Shown: positions 48,118-57,903, counted from the stretch's first letter. The stretch: DNA of 64,000 bases from Pseudovibrio flavus (GCF_009711345.1 NZ_SMMA01000062.1:186001-250000), one strand, 5' to 3'. The notes: generated by a model not told the origin, from the letters alone. A program made the numbers and translations.

Positions 48118-49065
48118 ATGTCCGTGCGGGTATTTATTGATGGTGAAGCGGGAACTACGGGTTTGCAAATCCGAGAGCGCCTTGCTGGCCGCCCGGACCT
48201 TACGCTGCTGAGCATTGATCCGGCATTGAGAAAAGATACATCGGCAAGAGCTGATCTTTTGAACTCCGCCGACATTGCCATTTTGTGCCTGCCAGACAGT
48301 GCAGCAACAGAAAGCGTAAGCCTTATCCAGAACAGCACGACGAGAGTGATTGACGCTTCTTCCGCTCACCGTGTCCATTCCGAATGGGCCTACGGCTTTG
48401 CCGAGATGTCAAAAGAGCAAACCGCACTCATCAAAGAGGCTCGTTTTGTTGCTAACCCTGGCTGCTATCCGCAGGGTGTTATTGCAACAATTCGTCCGCT
48501 TGTTGCTGCTGGCCTCCTACCGGCTGACCTGCCGATCACCGTGAACGCAATTTCCGGCTATTCCGGCGGCGGCCGCCAGTTGATCGAAAGCTATGAGGCA
48601 GATGCCAACGCTTCGCCTTACATGCCGTACGCTCTTGGCTTCAACCACAAGCACCTTCCAGAAATGGAAAAGTACAGCCTGCTGAAGAGCACTCCGCTGT
48701 TTCAGCCTGCTGTCGGCAACTATGCTCAAGGCATGGTTACAGCCGTTCCATTGCAGTTGGGCGCTTTGAATGATGCCCCGTCAGGCGCAGCTCTTTATGA
48801 GGCGATCGCTGATTACTACGCTGGCAGCAACGGCTTTGTGCAGGTTGCTCCGTTTAATGGTGATCAGAAGCGCGAAGATCTCAATCCGGAAACGTTCAAC
48901 GGTACCAACACCATGCGCTTGCATGTCTTTGCCAATGAAGATCGCCGTCAGGCTGTTTTGATGGCTGTCTATGACAACCTCGGTAAAGGCGCATCGGGCG
49001 CAGCGGTGCAAAACATGAATCTTATGATCGGTGCAGACCCTTTTGAAGGGCTGAAAACCGCTTAA
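48118..49065 (+). CDS. argC: N-acetyl-gamma-glutamyl-phosphate reductase (type 2)
   Basis: A 315-residue NADPH enzyme, third step of arginine synthesis. [20 protein letters not shown] is the NADP fold of the short 'type 2' ArgC found in alphaproteobacteria. Catalytic Cys is in [31 protein letters not shown] and LPEMEKYS follow. Of two close ATGs, 48118 sits 7 bases from AAGGAA; 48112 is too near. It lies 50 bases before leuD. Confidence 0.93.
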   Translation: MSVRVFIDGEAGTTGLQIRERLAGRPDLTLLSIDPALRKDTSARADLLNSADIAILCLPDSAATESVSLIQNSTTRVIDASSAHRVHSEWAYGFAEMSKEQTALIKEARFVANPGCYPQGVIATIRPLVAAGLLPADLPITVNAISGYSGGGRQLIESYEADANASPYMPYALGFNHKHLPEMEKYSLLKSTPLFQPAVGNYAQGMVTAVPLQLGALNDAPSGAALYEAIADYYAGSNGFVQVAPFNGDQKREDLNPETFNGTNTMRLHVFANEDRRQAVLMAVYDNLGKGASGAAVQNMNLMIGADPFEGLKTA

Positions 49066-49115
49066 CCAGCTTAGCTAGGCTATTACGGACTTACGAAGAT
49101 CCGGGGAGAATACTC

Positions 49116-49721
49116 GTGGAGAAATTCAAAACACTGACCGGTGTTGCTGCACCTTTGCCATTGGTGAACATCGACACCGATATGATCATCCCTAAGCAGT
49201 TCTTGAAAACCATTAAGCGCACCGGTTTGGGCACTGCGCTGTTTCATGAACTGCGCACCAACGACGATGGTTCTGAAAACGCAGATTTCGTTCTGAACAA
49301 AGCCGGTTACCGCGAAGCGCAGATTCTCGTTGCTGGCGATAACTTCGGCTGCGGCTCTTCCCGTGAGCATGCTCCTTGGGCGCTGCTGGACTATGGTATC
49401 CGCGTTGTGATCTCCACCAGCTTTGCTGACATCTTCTACAACAACTGTTTCAAGAACGGCATTTTGCCGATCATCGTAAGTCAGGAAGACCTCGACAAGT
49501 TGATGGACGACGCTTCCCGCGGCTCCAACGCAACTTTGACCGTCGATCTGGAAGCACAGGAAGTGCGCGGCCCAGACGGTGGCGCAATCCAGTTCGAAAT
49601 GGACCCGTTCCGCAAGCACTGCCTCATCAATGGCTTGGACGACATCGGACTTACTCTTGAAAAAACGCACCACATTGATGCGCATGAAGAGAAGATCGCT
49701 GACAGCCATCCTTGGCACTAA
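49116..49721 (+). CDS. leuD: 3-isopropylmalate dehydratase small subunit
   Basis: A 201-residue swivelling domain of isopropylmalate isomerase (leucine synthesis); the LeuC partner is not in the window. [34 protein letters not shown] (substrate loop), [20 protein letters not shown] are family blocks. GTG start with GGGGAG 8 bases before. It is followed by a perfect terminator. Confidence 0.95.
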   Translation: MEKFKTLTGVAAPLPLVNIDTDMIIPKQFLKTIKRTGLGTALFHELRTNDDGSENADFVLNKAGYREAQILVAGDNFGCGSSREHAPWALLDYGIRVVISTSFADIFYNNCFKNGILPIIVSQEDLDKLMDDASRGSNATLTVDLEAQEVRGPDGGAIQFEMDPFRKHCLINGLDDIGLTLEKTHHIDAHEEKIADSHPWH

Positions 49722-49749
49722 GGCACTTGCTGCATACGCTAGAAACACG

Positions 49750-49775
49750 AAAGGGCATCCATGGATGCCCTTTTT
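49750..49775 (+). terminator. Terminator after leuD
   Basis: AAAGGGCATCCA and its exact complement form a 24-base palindrome ending in five T. It lies between convergent leuD and the cNMP-binding gene. Confidence 0.88.
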
Positions 49776-49798
49776 CATTTCCGCTATAACGCTGGCGC

Positions 49799-50305
49799 TT
49801 AGTCCTCTAAGCCACCCTCTTTTTTATGGATGGAGGCGCTCAAGCGGTCGATATCGCTGAGCCGGCGGCCAATACGCTCAAGCGCATCCGTTGTGCGCTT
49901 GAATTTGTCGGCGCGGACCTTCAAAAGTCTGCCAGCTAGCTCAGGATATTCCTGCAACATGCGGGAGAACAGCGGTCGGCGAATGCGAATGATGGAACAG
50001 TCTTCCAAGGCTCTGGCTGTAACTGGGCGAATTCCGTCTGAAAGCAGAGCGTTTTCGCCAAGCAGTGTGCCCTCACCATAAACACCGTGATTTACGATAT
50101 GATCGCCCGTTCCGGTTTCAAGCTGCACACGGCCTTTCGTAATTACGACCCCACCGTCAGCTATTTCACCTTGCCGGAATATGCGGGTGCCTTCGCGAAC
50201 CGTGGACGACTCGGCGCTAAAAGCGAGGAGCCGAAGCTGATCCTCGCTGAATTCCGATAGCATTGGAACGCGTCTCAGGACGCCAATATCGCTTGCAAGA
50301 CTCAT
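49799..50305 (-). CDS. Cyclic-nucleotide-binding domain protein without HTH
   Basis: A 168-residue protein made of one Crp-like cNMP-binding fold (about 10-125): LRRVPMLSEFSEDQLRLLAF, GTRIFRQGEIADGGVVITKGRVQL, GVYGEGTLLGENALLSDGIRPVTARA. The phosphate-cassette looks modified (GENALLSDGIRPVTAR; family Arg-Ser/Thr-Ala reads PVTAR). A charged helix follows, and there is no DNA-binding HTH, so it is not a transcription factor by itself. It is 24 bases after cenR and co-directional, an association I recall also in Brucella and relatives. A helper of the CenR pathway is an inference. Confidence 0.82.
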   Translation of the reverse strand: MSLASDIGVLRRVPMLSEFSEDQLRLLAFSAESSTVREGTRIFRQGEIADGGVVITKGRVQLETGTGDHIVNHGVYGEGTLLGENALLSDGIRPVTARALEDCSIIRIRRPLFSRMLQEYPELAGRLLKVRADKFKRTTDALERIGRRLSDIDRLSASIHKKEGGLED

Positions 50306-50329
50306 AATCTTGCAATAGCGCCGAATGCC

Positions 50330-51013
50330 TTAAGGCACAAGCTTATATCCACCACCTTCTGTGACCAGAAGCTCAGCATTTGACGGGTCTTTTTCTACCT
50401 TTTGGCGCAGGCGATAAATATGTGTCTCAAGGGTATGGGTAGTTACACCTGAGTTATAGCCCCACACCTCATGCAGAAGCACATCGCGCGTGACAGGCTT
50501 TTCTCCTGCCCGATAGAGGAACTTCAAAATAGAGGTTTCCTTCTCGGTCAGGCGTACCTTGCTGCCATCTTGATCCAACATCAGCTTTGCGGCTGGCTGG
50601 AACTGGAAGCGGCCGATGGTGAAGACAGCGTCTTCACTTTGTTCATGCTGGCGAAGATGAGCACGGATACGGGCGAGCAACACAGCGAACTTGAAGGGCT
50701 TTGGCACATAGTCATTGGCACCCGCTTCAAGGCCGAGAATGGTGTCACTGTCCGTGTCATGACCTGTCAGCATGATGATAGGAGACTTGAAGCCGTTCTT
50801 GCGCAGCAGCTTTACTGCCTCACGGCCATCAATATCCGGCAGCCCCACATCCATGAGCAGCAGATCGTAGTGACCATCGCGAGCACGCTTTAAACCTTCA
50901 GCGGCATTTTCCGCTTCCACGGTTTCAAACTCGTCATAGAGAGACAGTTGCTCAACCAGCGCCTCGCGCAGGTCGTTATCATCATCCACGATCAAAAGTC
51001 TGCGTGCTGTCAT
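50330..51013 (-). CDS. cenR: Response regulator CenR (OtpR), OmpR family
   Basis: A 227-residue two-domain regulator. Receiver: LLIVDDDNDLREALVEQL, Asp55 in LLLMDVGLPDIDGREAV, Lys in YVPKPFKFAVLLARIRAHLR. Winged helix: VRLTEKETSILKFLYRAGE, VTRDVLLHEVWGYNSG and VTTHTLETHIYRLRQKVE. It matches CenR of Caulobacter and OtpR of Brucella, which govern envelope integrity and growth. No histidine kinase adjoins it, as is usual for CenR. ATG 51013 is chosen over one nine codons upstream. Confidence 0.9.
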   Translation of the reverse strand: MTARRLLIVDDDNDLREALVEQLSLYDEFETVEAENAAEGLKRARDGHYDLLLMDVGLPDIDGREAVKLLRKNGFKSPIIMLTGHDTDSDTILGLEAGANDYVPKPFKFAVLLARIRAHLRQHEQSEDAVFTIGRFQFQPAAKLMLDQDGSKVRLTEKETSILKFLYRAGEKPVTRDVLLHEVWGYNSGVTTHTLETHIYRLRQKVEKDPSNAELLVTEGGGYKLVP

Positions 51014-51205
51014 ATCTTCACCTCTCGCCCTCATATTCAAGTAGGATCACTTTCGATCATACTTGGCTACGGTTGTACTAAAACACCAGAAAAAACTTCT
51101 TCGTGATCTTAAAACTCCGTCAAATCTAGTTCACACGACGGTGACCTTAATTTTATTGAAGACTTGATCTTCGGGCCAGAAAGCGGTTCAGGTATTCAAA
51201 AAACC

Positions 51206-51763
51206 ATGCTGAAACTATCAAGACCAGTTGGCGGAACACCGCAAAAAACCATCGCAGTTAAGCCCCGAAGCGACAATCCGCAACGCGGCCTACTGAATTT
51301 CTGTGGCATCACATATCCGTGTGCTCTCGGCCGAAGCGGAATCACCGCCAACAAACAGGAGGGTGATGGGGCAACGCCCATCGGCACCTTCGAGTTTCTG
51401 GATGTCTATTACCGCGATGATAGAGGCGGCCGACCTGAGACCTATTTGCCGACTCAGGCCATAACCAGCATCGATGGTTGGTGCGATGATGTCACCAAAG
51501 ATGAATACAACCGCCCAGTCGAGCTTCCCTACAGCGGCTCCCACGAGAAGATGTGGCGAGAGGACCGCCTCTACGACATCGTCGTGGTGCTCAACCAAAA
51601 CCTGTTTCCCGCGCTTAAAGGCGCAGGTAGCGCGATTTTCTTCCACATCGCCCGTGAAGGTTTTCTGCCAACGGAAGGCTGCGTTGCCGTTTATCCGGAT
51701 GTGATGCGCCATATTCTAAAACAGCTAAAAGCCGGCGACGTAATGCAGATCAGCTCCTATTAG
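51206..51763 (+). CDS. YkuD-type L,D-transpeptidase domain protein without signal peptide
   Basis: A 185-residue protein. The active-site signature H-x(n)-S/T-x-G-C is HIAREGFLPTEGCVAVYPD (His147, Cys159). GITANKQEGDGATPIGTFEF is the substrate-loop strand common to YkuD proteins. The N-terminus MLKLSRPVGGTPQKT has no hydrophobic stretch, so Sec export is not evident, which is odd for a peptidoglycan enzyme. It is divergent from cenR (192-base gap), so CenR control is possible. ATG 51206; an upstream TTG in frame lacks support. Confidence 0.85.
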   Translation: MLKLSRPVGGTPQKTIAVKPRSDNPQRGLLNFCGITYPCALGRSGITANKQEGDGATPIGTFEFLDVYYRDDRGGRPETYLPTQAITSIDGWCDDVTKDEYNRPVELPYSGSHEKMWREDRLYDIVVVLNQNLFPALKGAGSAIFFHIAREGFLPTEGCVAVYPDVMRHILKQLKAGDVMQISSY

Positions 51764-51848
51764 CTGCCCAAGGGATTCTTCACTGGAAATCTCCGGTTTT
51801 TTGCTCCATATAGAGCCGACGAACCAGCTGGAGGTTAGAGCATTAGGC

Positions 51849-52754
51849 ATGAGTGAAACGCGCCTTCCCTTTTTGAAGATGAACGGTCTTGGCAACGACT
51901 TTGTTGTGCTGGACGCGCGCGAACACGCCTGCCCTCTGACCCACGAGCAAATCGCTGCAATTGGTGATCGTAAAACCGGCATCGGCTTTGACCAGATGAT
52001 CACGATTGAACCTGCAAAGAATGGCGCAAATGCCTTCATGCGGATTCATAACCGTGATGGCGGTGAAGTCGGCGCTTGCGGCAATGCTACCCGTTGCATT
52101 GGCCGTCTTCTGATGGCAGAAGCCGGCCTTGAGCATGTGGTGATTGAAACCAGAGCAGGTTTCCTTGAAGCTTTTGCGACCGAAAGCCCGACTTTGGTTA
52201 GCGTTGATATGGGCAAACCGCGTCTGGCTTGGGATGAAATCCCGCTTGCAGAAGAGTTTGCCGATACCCGCGCGATCGAACTGCAGATTGGCCCGATTGA
52301 CGACCCAATTCTGCATACGCCTTCTGTCGCTAACATGGGTAACCCGCACGCGATTTTCTGGGTAGACGACATTGAAGGTTACGACCTTGAACGCATTGGC
52401 CCAATGCTGGAAAACCACCCAATGTTCCCTGAACGGGCAAACATCTCGCTAGCACATGTGTTTGCGCCGGACGAGATCCGTTTGAAAGTCTGGGAACGCG
52501 GTGTGGGTCTAACCCTTGCATGCGGCACTGCAGCTTGCGCTGTTGGTGTTGCAGCTGCCCGCAACAAACTGACGGGCCGCAAAACAACCATTCACCTGCC
52601 GGGAGGCCCACTGATCATCGAATGGCGCGCAAACGATGATCATGTGATTATGACAGGTGAGACAACGATTGAATTTGAGGGTCTGCTGGATTTGGACAGC
52701 CTGACCTATGAGAAGACCGCACCGGGAGACGTGGTCGCGGAGCCAGTATCTTGA
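51849..52754 (+). CDS. dapF: Diaminopimelate epimerase
   Basis: A 301-residue cofactor-free epimerase making meso-diaminopimelate for lysine and peptidoglycan. It begins LPFLKMNGLGNDFVVLD. The two catalytic cysteines are in GACGNATRCIGRLL and LTLACGTAACAVGVAA. NPHAIFWVDD and PERANISLAHV are conserved. ATG 51849 is the family start; a longer frame to 51801 is rejected. Overlaps mtaB by 4 bases. Confidence 0.95.
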   Translation: MSETRLPFLKMNGLGNDFVVLDAREHACPLTHEQIAAIGDRKTGIGFDQMITIEPAKNGANAFMRIHNRDGGEVGACGNATRCIGRLLMAEAGLEHVVIETRAGFLEAFATESPTLVSVDMGKPRLAWDEIPLAEEFADTRAIELQIGPIDDPILHTPSVANMGNPHAIFWVDDIEGYDLERIGPMLENHPMFPERANISLAHVFAPDEIRLKVWERGVGLTLACGTAACAVGVAAARNKLTGRKTTIHLPGGPLIIEWRANDDHVIMTGETTIEFEGLLDLDSLTYEKTAPGDVVAEPVS

Positions 52755-54010
52755 GCATTGACGTGGTAACATTCGGCTGCAGGCTGAATGCTTACGAATC
52801 AGAAGTAATGAAGAGCGAAGCACAGGCCGCTGGTCTGGAAGACGCCGTCCTCATCAACACCTGTGCCGTAACCAATGAAGCCGTGCGCCAAGCACGCCAG
52901 TCCATTCGCAAAATCCGCCGTGATAATCCCAATGCGAAGATTATCGTCACCGGCTGCGCTGCCCAAACCGAGGCAGCAACTTTTGCGGCAATGGAAGAGG
53001 TAGATCTCGTTCTTGGCAACGATGAAAAACTGAAACGCGAGTCTTACGGCGGCGTTGCCCAGTTCGGCATCGAAGAGAGCGAAAAAGTTCAGGTGAACGA
53101 CATCATGAGCGTTCGCGAGACCGCTGGCCATCTCATTGATGGTTTGCAGGGACGCGCCCGTGCTTTCGTTCAGGTTCAAAACGGCTGTGACCACCGCTGC
53201 ACCTTCTGCATCATTCCTTATGGCCGCGGCAACTCCCGCAGTGTGCCGATGGGCGTCATCATCGACCAGATGAAGCGCTTGGTCGACAACGGCTATAACG
53301 AAATCGTTCTGACCGGTGTAGACATCACCTCGTTCGGCGCTGATCTACCGGGCACACCGACACTGGGTACACTCACCCAGAAGATCTTGAAGCATGTGCC
53401 AGACCTTGCACGCCTTCGCCTGTCTTCTATCGACAGCATTGAAGCTGATGATGCGTTGATGGATGCCATTGCCAGTGAGCAGCGTTTGTTGCCACACCTG
53501 CACCTTTCCTTGCAGGCCGGTGACAACATGGTGCTGAAGCGCATGAAGCGCCGTCATCTGCGCGAAGATACCATCCGCTTCTGTGAAGACGTCCGCAAAC
53601 TGCGCCCTGACGTTGTGTTTGGCGCGGACATCATTGCCGGTTTCCCGACAGAAACCGAAGAGATGTTCCAGAACACGCTGAAGATCGTCGATGAATGCGG
53701 TTTGACCTATCTGCATGTCTTCCCGTTCTCTCCACGCCCGGGCACACCAGCGGCTCGCATGCCGCAGGTTGAACGCGCTATTGTGAAAGAACGCGCGGGC
53801 CGTCTGCGTGAAGCGGGCGACAAGGCGCTGCTCAAGCACCTTGAAGCAGAAGTCGGGAAAACACGCAGCATTCTGGTAGAAAAAGACGGCGTTGGCCGTA
53901 CTGAACTGTTCACGCTTGTTGAACTGGATGCAAAAGAAGCTGGAAGCCTTGTCACAGCTCGCATTACAGGCCATACCGGAGAACATCTAATTGCGGACGT
54001 GATTTTCTAA
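52751..54010 (+). CDS. mtaB: tRNA t6A37 methylthiotransferase MtaB
   Basis: A 419-residue radical-SAM enzyme that adds methylthio to t6A37 of tRNAs. The UPF0004 domain has FGCRLNAYESEVMKSEA, INTCAVTNEAVRQARQSIRK and VTGCAAQTEAA, supplying the three Cys of the auxiliary cluster. The radical-SAM cluster is GCDHRCTFCIIPYGRG. TRAM-like C-terminus. The start is TTG 52751 in TTGA, overlapping the dapF stop, so translation is coupled. Confidence 0.93.
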   Translation: MSIDVVTFGCRLNAYESEVMKSEAQAAGLEDAVLINTCAVTNEAVRQARQSIRKIRRDNPNAKIIVTGCAAQTEAATFAAMEEVDLVLGNDEKLKRESYGGVAQFGIEESEKVQVNDIMSVRETAGHLIDGLQGRARAFVQVQNGCDHRCTFCIIPYGRGNSRSVPMGVIIDQMKRLVDNGYNEIVLTGVDITSFGADLPGTPTLGTLTQKILKHVPDLARLRLSSIDSIEADDALMDAIASEQRLLPHLHLSLQAGDNMVLKRMKRRHLREDTIRFCEDVRKLRPDVVFGADIIAGFPTETEEMFQNTLKIVDECGLTYLHVFPFSPRPGTPAARMPQVERAIVKERAGRLREAGDKALLKHLEAEVGKTRSILVEKDGVGRTELFTLVELDAKEAGSLVTARITGHTGEHLIADVIF

Positions 54011-54055
54011 ATCACGTCTTCGCCTACCTCTTATAGCCAAGGACTTTGTTGCAGC

Positions 54056-55690
54056 ATGAGCGAGAAGAAGCGCGGTTTTTTCAGTCGTTTGTTCGGTAGC
54101 CGGGAAGAAACGCCGGAGAACAACGAAACTGTCGCCCCTGTTGCAGCAGAAGAGGTTGAGCAGGTTGTTGAGGCCGCTGAAGAAGCGCTGCCAGCAACCC
54201 CTGAGACGAGCGAAGAGCTACCCGTTGTTGAGCCTTCCGCTCCTTCCGGTGAGTTGCTTGAGCCGTTCGCTGCTCCTGACCTTGTAGAACCGACGCCTAT
54301 TGCAACACCTGAACCAGATTTTGGTGCGGTAGAGGAACCTGCAGCAGAAGCCGAGGTGGCCGAGCCAGCCGAAGTTGAAGCACCAGTCGCTGAAGAAGTT
54401 GTCGAGGAAGAGGTAGACCAGCCAACTGAAGAGCTTCAGGAAGCCATCGACGACGCAGCTCTCGAAGCAGTTGAAGCTGCAGAGCCGGAATTAGAGTCTG
54501 CAGATTTTGATAAAGCTGAAGAATCGACTAACCCTGATCCTATACAAAAAGCAGGGCAGGATGGCGATGTCGGAGTTTTTGAAGAACCTCGAGAAACTGA
54601 GGGAGCTGGAGAAGCTCAAAGAGTTAGAGAGCCTGAAGGAGCTGAAGCACCTCAAGAAGCTGAGCCAATTAAAGAGATTGAGAATTCTCAGGAAGTTTCG
54701 AGACCTTTAGAAGAAGAGATTGTTGTAGCCCCGGTTCCGGTTGAGCCACAGCCAGCAAAGCAGTCTTGGTTCCAGCGTCTGAAGCAGGGCTTGTTCCGTT
54801 CGTCCTCAGCCTTGAGCGAGGGCATCACTTCCATCTTCACCAAGCGCAAGCTTGATGCAGAAACACTGGAAGAGCTGGAAGACATTCTCATTCAGGCCGA
54901 CCTTGGCGTTGATACGGCGATGAACATCACCGAGAAGGTCTCTGAAGGTCGCTACAACAAAGAGATTTCCGGCGAAGAGGTCAAACAGATCCTCGCCGAA
55001 GAGGTTGAACGTGTTCTTGAGCCTGTAGCTCTACCGCTCAATCTCGATAGTGGCCACAAGCCGCACATCGTACTGATGGTGGGCGTAAACGGTACGGGTA
55101 AAACAACCACAATCGGCAAGCTCTCCTCGCTTCTGGCAGCGCAGGGCAAAAAAGTTATGCTCGCAGCTGGTGACACCTTCCGCGCTGCTGCCGTTGAGCA
55201 GCTCAAAGTGTGGGGCCAGCGCACCGGCGCTGAAGTTATCGCCCGCGATACCGGCGCAGATGCAGCAGGCCTTGCTTATGATGCCGTTCAGCAGGCCATT
55301 GAAAAGAACGTCGACGTTCTGCTTATCGACACTGCCGGCCGCCTGCAGAACAAAACGCTATTGATGGACGAGCTTGAGAAGATCGTTCGTGTTATCAAAA
55401 AACAGGTTCCTGACGCACCGCATACAACCCTGCTGACACTGGATGCGACCACTGGTCAGAACGCGCTCAGTCAGGTCGAAATTTTCGGCAAGGTAGCAGG
55501 TGTAAACGGCTTAGTAATGACGAAGCTAGACGGTACTGCGCGCGGCGGTATTCTCGTTGCTATCGCGGCCAAGTACGGCTTGCCGGTACATTTCATCGGC
55601 GTTGGCGAAGGCATGGAAGATCTGGAACCGTTTTCGGCGAAGGACTTTGCCGCTGCGATTGCCGGAATGGATTTTTCCGAGAAAAACTAG
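54056..55690 (+). CDS. ftsY: SRP receptor FtsY with long acidic, partly repetitive N-terminus
   Basis: A 544-residue GTPase that docks SRP-ribosome complexes at the membrane. The start KKRGFFSRLFGSREE is the membrane-binding amphipathic element. Residues about 20-230 are Glu/Ala/Pro-rich; inside, codons at about 54577-54706 have a 9-bp period. The NG domain (about 235-544) has GVNGTGKTTTIGKLSSL (G1), AGDTFRAAAVEQLKVW, LIDTAGRLQNK (G3) and MTKLDGTARGGI (G4). It starts 45 bases after mtaB. The acidic A-region is normal for proteobacterial FtsY, but the repeat with AGA codons is unlike its surroundings. Confidence 0.95.
   Translation: MSEKKRGFFSRLFGSREETPENNETVAPVAAEEVEQVVEAAEEALPATPETSEELPVVEPSAPSGELLEPFAAPDLVEPTPIATPEPDFGAVEEPAAEAEVAEPAEVEAPVAEEVVEEEVDQPTEELQEAIDDAALEAVEAAEPELESADFDKAEESTNPDPIQKAGQDGDVGVFEEPRETEGAGEAQRVREPEGAEAPQEAEPIKEIENSQEVSRPLEEEIVVAPVPVEPQPAKQSWFQRLKQGLFRSSSALSEGITSIFTKRKLDAETLEELEDILIQADLGVDTAMNITEKVSEGRYNKEISGEEVKQILAEEVERVLEPVALPLNLDSGHKPHIVLMVGVNGTGKTTTIGKLSSLLAAQGKKVMLAAGDTFRAAAVEQLKVWGQRTGAEVIARDTGADAAGLAYDAVQQAIEKNVDVLLIDTAGRLQNKTLLMDELEKIVRVIKKQVPDAPHTTLLTLDATTGQNALSQVEIFGKVAGVNGLVMTKLDGTARGGILVAIAAKYGLPVHFIGVGEGMEDLEPFSAKDFAAAIAGMDFSEKN
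54561..54710 (+). other. Out-of-frame 49-codon ORF with Leu-x-x repeats inside ftsY
   Basis: In the +1 frame relative to ftsY, ATG 54561 (or 54567) to TAG 54710 codes for MAMSEFLKNLEKLRELEK, then KELESLKELKHLKKLSQL, then RLRILRKFRDL with two single joining residues omitted here. Leucine recurs every third residue about 12 times, and Lys/Arg/Glu fill the rest. AGGGCAGG lies just before the ATGs. It may only mirror a 9-bp repeat of the ftsY frame; coding is not established. Confidence 0.3.
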
Positions 55691-55756
55691 AGCCCTATTG
55701 CCAAATAAGGGAGCCTGCTTATAGTGCCTGCAGGCTTTCTCATTCTGGTTGTTTTC

Positions 55757-56218
55757 ATGCAGTCTCTTGAACTTAAAGTACCGCCAGTCGCAGTGGGTCT
55801 GCTGACAGCGGCGCTCATGTATTTCCTTGCAACAGCTATTCCCGGTTATCCATTACCGCGCTCTGCGGCCATTATCGGCTTTGTGGTGTTTGCAGCCGCA
55901 GGCCTTTGGATCGCCTTTGCAGGCATAAGCGCCTTCAAGAAAGCGCAAACAACCGTAAACCCTATGAACCCAGAGGCTGTTTCATCTCTGGTCACATCCG
56001 GCATTTATCAGCGTACGCGCAACCCGATGTATGTGGGCATGCTGCTCGTTCTTGTCGGCTGGTCGATCTTTCTCTCATCCATGGCAGCCTTTGTTGGCCT
56101 TATCGGCTTTGTTGCCTACATGAACGTGTTTCAGATCAAGCCCGAGGAACGAGCGCTAACCGAGAAGTTTGGTGAGGAGTTCGAAGCCTACTGCAAGCGC
56201 TCACGCCGCTGGCTCTAA
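55757..56218 (+). CDS. Isoprenylcysteine carboxyl methyltransferase (ICMT)-like membrane protein
   Basis: A 153-residue membrane protein with about four helices. The C-terminal signature is SGIYQRTRNPMYVGMLLVLVG followed by FQIKPEERALTEKFGEEFEAYCKRSRRW, given here by its keys: TRNPMY, then E-E-R-x-L-x-x-x-F-G-x-x-F-x-x-Y and a final R-R-W. This is the ICMT/phospholipid methyltransferase group; it binds SAM, but the bacterial acceptor is unknown. ATG 55757 gives the usual N-terminus; GTG 55724 with GGGAG before it is an alternative. It lies 66 bases after ftsY. Confidence 0.82.
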   Translation: MQSLELKVPPVAVGLLTAALMYFLATAIPGYPLPRSAAIIGFVVFAAAGLWIAFAGISAFKKAQTTVNPMNPEAVSSLVTSGIYQRTRNPMYVGMLLVLVGWSIFLSSMAAFVGLIGFVAYMNVFQIKPEERALTEKFGEEFEAYCKRSRRWL

Positions 56219-56236
56219 ACTCCAGCCCGAAAAGAT

Positions 56237-56264
56237 AAAGGCGGCTCAAAGGCCGCCTTTTTTT
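56237..56264 (+). terminator. Terminator between the ICMT-like gene and yejF
   Basis: AAAGGCGGC / GCCGCCTTT, 6-base loop, then T tract of seven in total. It also lies next to the yejF stop. Confidence 0.88.
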
Positions 56265-56265
56265 G

Positions 56266-57903
56266 TTACATGGAAACAATGCCGTTTTCGACGGCTTCCA
56301 TCTTAAAGGCCGCTGCCATGAGCGCCTTCGTATAGTCTGTCTGCGGATTGTCGAAAATTGCGTCCGCATGCCCCGCTTCAACCACTTTGCCCTGCTTCAT
56401 AACAATCACATCATTTGCAAGGGCACGAACCACTTTCAAATCATGCGAGATGAAAAGGTAGGCAAGGCCATGTGCCTTTTGCAGGTCACGGAGCAGATCA
56501 ACCACCTGCGCCTGAACGCTCATATCGAGCGCTGAGGTTGGCTCATCCAGCATCACGAATTTCGGCTCCAGCACCATTGCGCGGGCAATGGAGATGCGCT
56601 GGCGCTGACCGCCGGAAAACTCGTGCGGATAGCGGAAACGCGTTGAGGCATCTAGGCCCACTTCTTCCAGCGACTGAGCGACCTTGCGATCACGATCAGC
56701 TTCGCTCATTTGCGGGTAGTGGACCTTTAGCCCCTCACCAACGATATCGGAAACCGACATACGCGGTGACAGCGCGCCGAATGGGTCCTGAAACACGATC
56801 TGCATATGGCGACGCAGCGGACGCATCTGCTTCCACGAGAAGTCATTGATCGGCTGGCCGTCATAGGTAATCGCGCCTTGCGATGCGATCATGCGCAGGA
56901 TCGCCAGACCCAGTGTTGTTTTACCTGACCCAGACTCGCCGACGATACCAAGCGTTTGCCCTTCGCGAACAGCGATATCAATGCCATCGACCGCTTTGAC
57001 ATGCCCAACTGTACGACGCAGAAAGCCACGCTTGATCGGGAACCAGACTTTGAGGTCATCTGTCTTGACCACAATCGGCTTGCTCTCGTCGCTGAGGGGC
57101 GGTTCGCCCTTTGGCTCAGCAGCCAGCAAGTGTTGTGTGTAGGCATGGGTTGGGCGCTCGAAGATGTCTTCAACCGGACCATGCTCAACGATCTTGCCTT
57201 TATTCATCACGCAAACACGATCGGAAATTTTGCGGACAATCCCGAGGTCGTGAGTGATGAACAGCATAGCCATGCCAGTGCGCTGCTGAAGCTCTTTAAG
57301 AAGCTTCAAGATCTGCGCCTGCACTGTCACATCGAGCGCTGTGGTTGGTTCGTCGGCAATCAGAAGATCAGGCTCATTAGCTAGCGCCATTGCGATCATC
57401 ACACGCTGGCGCTGACCACCGGAAAGCTGGTGCGGATAGGACTGAAGGCGCGTTTCCGGCTCAGGAATGCCCACTTGCGTAAGCAGTTCCAGAACGCGGG
57501 CGCGTGCCGACGTTTCACCAAGGCCGCGGTGAACTTTCAAGATTTCCGAAATCTGCTTTTCAACCGTGTGAACAGGGTTGAGAGAAGTCATCGGCTCCTG
57601 AAAGATCATGGAGATACGATTGCCGCGCACCTTGCGCATATCACCGTCAGTAGCGCTGATGAGTTCCTTGCCATCAAACTCGATTGTGCCGGACGGGTGA
57701 CTTGCGGCCGGATACGGCAACAGTTTCAAAACAGACAGTGCCGAAATAGACTTGCCCGAGCCACTTTCACCAACAAGGGCGAGCGTTTCACCCCTGTCGA
57801 TGTGGAAGCTGATTTTATCGACGGCAAGGTTCTCTTGCTCTCCTTGCTTAAAGGCAATGGAGAGGTCCTTAACATCCAAAAGGCGTTTGTTTTCATTCGT
57901 CAT
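56266..57903 (-). CDS. yejF: Peptide ABC transporter, duplicated ATPase YejF
   Basis: A 545-residue protein of two fused ABC ATPases. First half: Walker [18 protein letters not shown]-loop [12 protein letters not shown], signature [17 protein letters not shown], Walker [14 protein letters not shown]. Second half: [58 protein letters not shown]. Both sites are intact. It powers the YejBE channel. Last gene of the yej operon, 14 bases after yejE. Confidence 0.94.
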   Translation of the reverse strand: MTNENKRLLDVKDLSIAFKQGEQENLAVDKISFHIDRGETLALVGESGSGKSISALSVLKLLPYPAASHPSGTIEFDGKELISATDGDMRKVRGNRISMIFQEPMTSLNPVHTVEKQISEILKVHRGLGETSARARVLELLTQVGIPEPETRLQSYPHQLSGGQRQRVMIAMALANEPDLLIADEPTTALDVTVQAQILKLLKELQQRTGMAMLFITHDLGIVRKISDRVCVMNKGKIVEHGPVEDIFERPTHAYTQHLLAAEPKGEPPLSDESKPIVVKTDDLKVWFPIKRGFLRRTVGHVKAVDGIDIAVREGQTLGIVGESGSGKTTLGLAILRMIASQGAITYDGQPINDFSWKQMRPLRRHMQIVFQDPFGALSPRMSVSDIVGEGLKVHYPQMSEADRDRKVAQSLEEVGLDASTRFRYPHEFSGGQRQRISIARAMVLEPKFVMLDEPTSALDMSVQAQVVDLLRDLQKAHGLAYLFISHDLKVVRALANDVIVMKQGKVVEAGHADAIFDNPQTDYTKALMAAAFKMEAVENGIVSM

